Shown piece after piece: positions 60,698-64,000 of a DNA stretch of 64,000 nucleotides. Origin of the DNA: Pseudomonas oryzicola (GTDB lineage Bacteria; Pseudomonadota; Gammaproteobacteria; Pseudomonadales; Pseudomonadaceae); contig NZ_JABWRZ020000001.1 of the NCBI RefSeq assembly GCF_014269185.2, positions 1,513,001-1,577,000 of the forward strand, written 5' to 3'. Each line of letters opens with the position of its first letter. Position 1 is the first letter of the stretch. The position numbers and the translations under genes are program-made. The notes under the pieces are model-generated. The model was not told the DNA's origin. It worked only from the letters and a program-made list of their open reading frames with translations, and ran no database searches.

Positions 60698-61609
60698 TCA
60701 GACCAACACAATCCGCTGCCCACCTGCATCCCGCGCATACCCTTGCAGCACCTGCCGGCACACCCCGACCACTTCATCCACCAACGCCACCCCGGTCTGC
60801 CAGGCCACCACCAGCTCCAGGCTTGGCGGCGGTTGCAGCCCTTGCAGCAACACCAGCTCACCGCGGCTCAACTCGGCATCCACCAGTGCCGGCGGCAACG
60901 CCCCAATACCAAAGCCGTCGCGCAGCAACCGGGTAATCGCCGCCACCGAATTCACGCAGTTCAAGCGCGGCGTTTCGGCACCCGCGCCTTGTAGCAGGCT
61001 CAGCACCTCCTGGTGCGGCCGTGAGTTCTTCGAGAAGGTGATGATGCGCTCACGCCCAAGTTCGGCCAGGGAGGCATAGTCGCGGTGCTGCAGCGAGCCT
61101 GCCGCCACGATCCAGCCCATCGGGTAGCGCGCCAGGTCGAGGCTGCGGATCGATTGCTCGCGCAACAGGTCGGTCTGCAGGATCACGTCGAGAAAGCCCT
61201 TCTGCAACTGCTCGCGCAGATTCAGTGCGGTGTCGGCCACCAGTTCGATCTCCACCTGCGGGTAGCGTTCGCTCAGCTCTGCCACCAGCGCGCTCATCCA
61301 GGTATGGATCACCGTGTCCATCACCCCGATGCGGATGCGCCCGACCTTGGCCCGGTCGCTGTCCAGTGACTGCTTCATGGCCTTGGCGGTTTCCAGCATG
61401 CGCTCGGCATACTCCAGCACCTTGCTGCCCTCCGGGGTCAGGCTGACCCCACGCGAGTCGCGCAGCAGCAGCTTGACACCCAGGTCGGCCTCCAGTGCGG
61501 CGATGCGGCTGGACACCGAGGCCTGGGTAGTGAACAGCTTTTCCGCGGTCAGGCGGAAGCTCTTGAGCCGGGCGACCCAGACAAAGGTTTCGAGGAAGCG
61601 AAGGTTCAT
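60698..61609 (-). CDS. LysR-family regulator, divergent from an MFS/5-oxoprolinase locus
   Basis: A 303-residue LysR-type regulator with the HTH block MNLRFLETFVWVARLKSFRL and LFTTQASVSSRIAALEADLG. A C-terminal effector domain spans about 90-300. ATG 61609 is preferred over the frame from 61735, which would overlap the neighbouring promoter. It probably controls the divergent MFS transporter and pxp genes. Confidence 0.87.
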   Translation of the reverse strand: MNLRFLETFVWVARLKSFRLTAEKLFTTQASVSSRIAALEADLGVKLLLRDSRGVSLTPEGSKVLEYAERMLETAKAMKQSLDSDRAKVGRIRIGVMDTVIHTWMSALVAELSERYPQVEIELVADTALNLREQLQKGFLDVILQTDLLREQSIRSLDLARYPMGWIVAAGSLQHRDYASLAELGRERIITFSKNSRPHQEVLSLLQGAGAETPRLNCVNSVAAITRLLRDGFGIGALPPALVDAELSRGELVLLQGLQPPPSLELVVAWQTGVALVDEVVGVCRQVLQGYARDAGGQRIVLV

Positions 61610-61737
61610 GATCAGTTTTTCTTGTTCCAGACCGGCGTTTTTTTTCGTTGGACGCAGCTGGCGGGGCCTCTGAACAATGATGCCCAGGCCGCGACCCTGT
61701 GTCGCCCGTAAAACAATACCAACAAGCCGAGGCAACC

Positions 61738-63024
61738 ATGAACCCCACCGGCGTGCAGCAGCAGGTCAGTTCCTCCTCATCGACCGGGCCTTTCGCCTGG
61801 TACCGCGATATCGACTCTCAGCAACGACGCACCTTCTGGAGCTGCAAGATCGGCTACGGCCTGGATGGCATGGACACGCAGATGCTCAGCTTCGTCATCC
61901 CCACGCTGATCATGCTGTGGGGCATCAGCACCACCGAGGCCGGGCTGATCCACACCAGCACGCTGATCGCCTCGGCCGCTGGTGGCTGGATTGCCGGCAT
62001 CCTCTCCGACCGCATCGGCCGGGTGCGCACCCTGCAACTGACCGTGCTGTGGTTCGCCTTCTTCACCTTCCTTTGCGGCTTCGCCCAGAACTACGAGCAG
62101 CTGCTGATCGCCCGCACCCTGATGGGCTTTGGCTTCGGTGGTGAATGGACCGCCGGCGCAGTGCTGATCGGCGAGGTGATCCGTGCCCAGGACCGTGGCA
62201 AGGCGGTGGGCATGGTGCAGTCCGGCTGGGCCCTTGGCTGGGGCCTCACCGCCATTCTCTATGCGCTGCTGTTTTCCTGGCTACCGGCAGAGCAGGCCTG
62301 GCGTGCGCTGTTCCTGTTGGGCCTGGTGCCGGCGATCTTCGTGATCTTCGTCCGCCGCCTGGTCAAGGACCCCGAGGTGTATCGCGAGGCCAAGGCCGTG
62401 GAAAACGCCGAGGTGCCTTCGCAGTTCTACGAGATTTTTGCCCCGGGCATGCTCTGGACCACCGTGCGCGCGTCGCTGCTGACCACCGGTGCGCTGGGCG
62501 GCTACTACGCCATCACCTCATGGTTGCCTACCTTCCTCAAGACCGAACGGGGCCTGAGCGTGCTGGGCACCGGTGGCTACCTGGCCATGGTGATCGTCGG
62601 TTCCTACATCGGTTATGTGGTCAGCGCGTACCTGTCCGACCTGCTCGGGCGCAAGAAGAACTTCATCCTGTTCGCCGTGGGCTCGTTCGTCATCGTGCTG
62701 CTGTATACGCAAATGCCGGTCAGTGATGGCGTGATGCTGTGGTTGGGGTTCCCGCTGGGCTTCTTCGCGTCGGGCATCTTCAGCGGCATGGGGGCGTTTC
62801 TCACCGAGCTGTTCCCCACGCGTATCCGCGGTTCGGGGCAGGGCTTCTGCTACAACATCGGCAAGGTCGTGGCGGCGCTGTTCCCGCTGCTGATCGGCGT
62901 GCTCGGCCAGAAGGTGCCGCTGGGTCTGGGTATCGGCGTGTTCTCCGCCGTGTCCTACGGCGTGGTGATCCTGGCGGCACTGAGCCTGCCGGAAACCCGC
63001 GGCAAACAGCTGCAGGCGCGGTAA
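61738..63024 (+). CDS. MFS transporter linked to 5-oxoprolinase genes
   Basis: A 428-residue major facilitator with 12 predicted helices. GYGLDGMDTQMLSFVIPTLI opens helix 1. The A-motif loop is GILSDRIGRVRTLQ, and PTRIRGSGQGFCYNIGKVVA lies near the second half. Its position beside pxpA/pxpB suggests uptake of 5-oxoproline or a related acid; the substrate is inferred. ATG 61738 follows the GAGGCAA; an upstream ATG at 61699 is not supported. Confidence 0.85.
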   Translation: MNPTGVQQQVSSSSSTGPFAWYRDIDSQQRRTFWSCKIGYGLDGMDTQMLSFVIPTLIMLWGISTTEAGLIHTSTLIASAAGGWIAGILSDRIGRVRTLQLTVLWFAFFTFLCGFAQNYEQLLIARTLMGFGFGGEWTAGAVLIGEVIRAQDRGKAVGMVQSGWALGWGLTAILYALLFSWLPAEQAWRALFLLGLVPAIFVIFVRRLVKDPEVYREAKAVENAEVPSQFYEIFAPGMLWTTVRASLLTTGALGGYYAITSWLPTFLKTERGLSVLGTGGYLAMVIVGSYIGYVVSAYLSDLLGRKKNFILFAVGSFVIVLLYTQMPVSDGVMLWLGFPLGFFASGIFSGMGAFLTELFPTRIRGSGQGFCYNIGKVVAALFPLLIGVLGQKVPLGLGIGVFSAVSYGVVILAALSLPETRGKQLQAR

Positions 63025-63060
63025 GGTAGGCATATGAACAACCACATGGGAGGCCGAGCG

Positions 63061-63813
63061 GTGAAACGCCTGCTACTCAACTGCGACATGGGCGAGAGTT
63101 TCGGCAGCTGGCGCATGGGCCTGGATGCCGAGGTCATGCCGTTTATCGATTGCGCCAACATCGCCTGCGGCTACCACGCCGGCGACCCTGGCATCATGCG
63201 CCGCACCGTGGCCCTGGCGCTGGCGCACGGGGTCACCATTGGCGCGCACCCGGCCTACCCGGACCTGGTCGGTTTCGGCCGCCGCTCCATGGCCTGCAGC
63301 GCGGAGGAAATCCGCGACCTGCTGCACTACCAGATCGGTGCGCTGGACGGTATCTGCAAGGTGCAGGGTGGCCGCGTGGCCTATGTGAAACCCCATGGCG
63401 CACTGTACAACGACATGATGGCCGACCCGCTCAAGCTGCGCAGCGTGCTGGAGGCTGTGGCGGATTATGGCGGTGACCTGCCGCTGATGCTGATGGCCAC
63501 CGCCGACAACCGTGCTGCCCAGGCACTGGGTGATGAAATTGGCGTGCCGCTGTGGTTCGAGGCGTTCGCCGACCGCGCCTACACCGCCAGCGGCCACCTG
63601 GTGTCGCGGCGCCTGCCCGGTGCGGTGCACCACGACCCGGCACTGGTAGTGGGCCAGGCCGTGCGCCTTGCCCGTGGCGAAACGCTGGTGGCGGACGATG
63701 GCAGCGCGTTGCAACTTGAGGCCAGCACCCTGTGCGTGCACGGCGACAACGACAGCTCGGTGGCGGCGGTTCGGCAGATTCGCCAGGCCCTTGAAGCGCT
63801 GGAGTCGCCATGA
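63061..63813 (+). CDS. pxpA: 5-oxoprolinase subunit A (LamB/YcsF family)
   Basis: A 250-residue LamB/YcsF protein with [40 protein letters not shown] and [20 protein letters not shown]. PxpA works with PxpB/PxpC to cleave 5-oxo-L-proline to glutamate in ATP-dependent fashion. I chose the GTG at 63061, 7 bases after GGGAGG (63048-63053), as family members begin M.RLLLNCD. ATG 63034 would give 259 residues. The stop overlaps pxpB by 4 bases. Confidence 0.9.
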   Translation: MKRLLLNCDMGESFGSWRMGLDAEVMPFIDCANIACGYHAGDPGIMRRTVALALAHGVTIGAHPAYPDLVGFGRRSMACSAEEIRDLLHYQIGALDGICKVQGGRVAYVKPHGALYNDMMADPLKLRSVLEAVADYGGDLPLMLMATADNRAAQALGDEIGVPLWFEAFADRAYTASGHLVSRRLPGAVHHDPALVVGQAVRLARGETLVADDGSALQLEASTLCVHGDNDSSVAAVRQIRQALEALESP

Positions 63814-64000
63814 AACCGCGGATCGAAGTCGTGGCCATCGACAGCCTGATGGTGCGCCTGTTCGAGCGTATCGACGAGGCCAACATGCCGTGGTTGCTCG
63901 CCGCCAGCCAGCGCTTGCGCGCGGCGTTCGCTGAGCACCTGCTGGACCTGGTGCCGTCCTACACCACGCTGATGGTGCAGTGTGCCCTGCCACCCGCCGA
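63810..64000 (+). CDS. pxpB: 5-oxoprolinase subunit B (KipI-like), N-terminal part (3' end outside window)
   Basis: The ATG at 63810 overlaps the pxpA stop (ATGA), and the frame stays open to the window end, giving about 63 residues. [20 protein letters not shown] and [14 protein letters not shown] match the start of the PxpB/KipI family, which pairs with PxpC. The rest is outside the window. Confidence 0.85.
   Translation, partial: MKPRIEVVAIDSLMVRLFERIDEANMPWLLAASQRLRAAFAEHLLDLVPSYTTLMVQCALPPA

Overview
The window looks like a stretch of chromosome from a Pseudomonas putida-group bacterium. It is GC-rich (most genes look to be about 62-66% GC by eye). Gene order follows the familiar P. putida run ruvB-ybgC-tolQRAB-oprL-cpoB-queE-queC-tRNA-Lys, and typical pseudomonad families are present: polyamine chemoreceptor, XenA, trans-4-hydroxyproline catabolism, DUF3077 and DUF6124-like small proteins. 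Many intergenic gaps carry the palindromic REP sequence built on TTCGCGGG...CCCGCGAA. No rRNA, CRISPR, transposase, integrase or prophage gene was seen. Two tRNA genes are present. All identifications come from reading the sequence and remembered families; no database search was run.

Layout. 1-6.1 kb: end of ruvB and the Tol-Pal envelope system (ybgC, tolQ, tolR, tolA, tolB, pal/oprL, cpoB). 6.2-7.7 kb: queuosine precursor genes queE and queC, then tRNA-Lys(UUU). 7.8-9.6 kb: a low-GC hexapeptide acetyltransferase next to the tRNA, and a cation diffusion facilitator. 9.7-13.4 kb: a dCache chemoreceptor (McpU-like) downstream of a PuuP-like putrescine importer. 13.6-24.3 kb: housekeeping genes (DUF945 protein, nadA, BepA-like M48 protease, TusA-like protein, AI-2E/PerM permease, bcp, gcvR, dapA-bamC-MBL-purC). 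24.3-27.8 kb: tRNA-Ser(CGA), two small pseudomonad-specific proteins, a YhfL/DUF4223 lipoprotein and mqo. 28.0-30.0 kb: an accessory block with an exported His-rich helical protein coupled to a four-cysteine SufR-like regulator, followed by an AT-rich orphan gene. 30.1-31.5 kb: a divergent ArsR/XenA pair sharing a perfect operator palindrome.

31.6-39.2 kb: a complete trans-4-hydroxy-L-proline catabolic cluster (epimerase, FAD oxidase/dehydrogenase, deaminase, 2-oxoglutarate semialdehyde dehydrogenase, APC permease, PAS-AraC regulator). 39.2-45.3 kb: a molybdenum module with a LysR regulator, moaB, a bestrophin-like protein, moaA and a YdeP-type molybdopterin oxidoreductase. The moaB and oxidoreductase upstream regions share an exact 11-bp element. 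45.3-47.9 kb: Lrp regulator with a divergent PLP-dependent Cys/Met enzyme, a DUF465 protein and a CHMI-like tautomerase. 48.0-56.6 kb: phosphoethanolamine transferase, rnd-ycgL-dehydrogenase, nitroreductase, YcgN-family protein, a degenerate M61 peptidase-like protein and several small conserved genes. 56.6-64 kb: oligopeptidase B, a membrane protein, a class II glutamine amidotransferase, a DUF2937 protein, and a LysR/MFS/5-oxoprolinase (pxpA, partial pxpB) locus.

The best candidates for new biology are the exported His-rich protein with its Fe-S-type regulator (28.0-29.3 kb), the shared promoter element in the molybdenum module, the operator between arsR and xenA, and the pseudo-M61 protein next to a YcgN-family protein.
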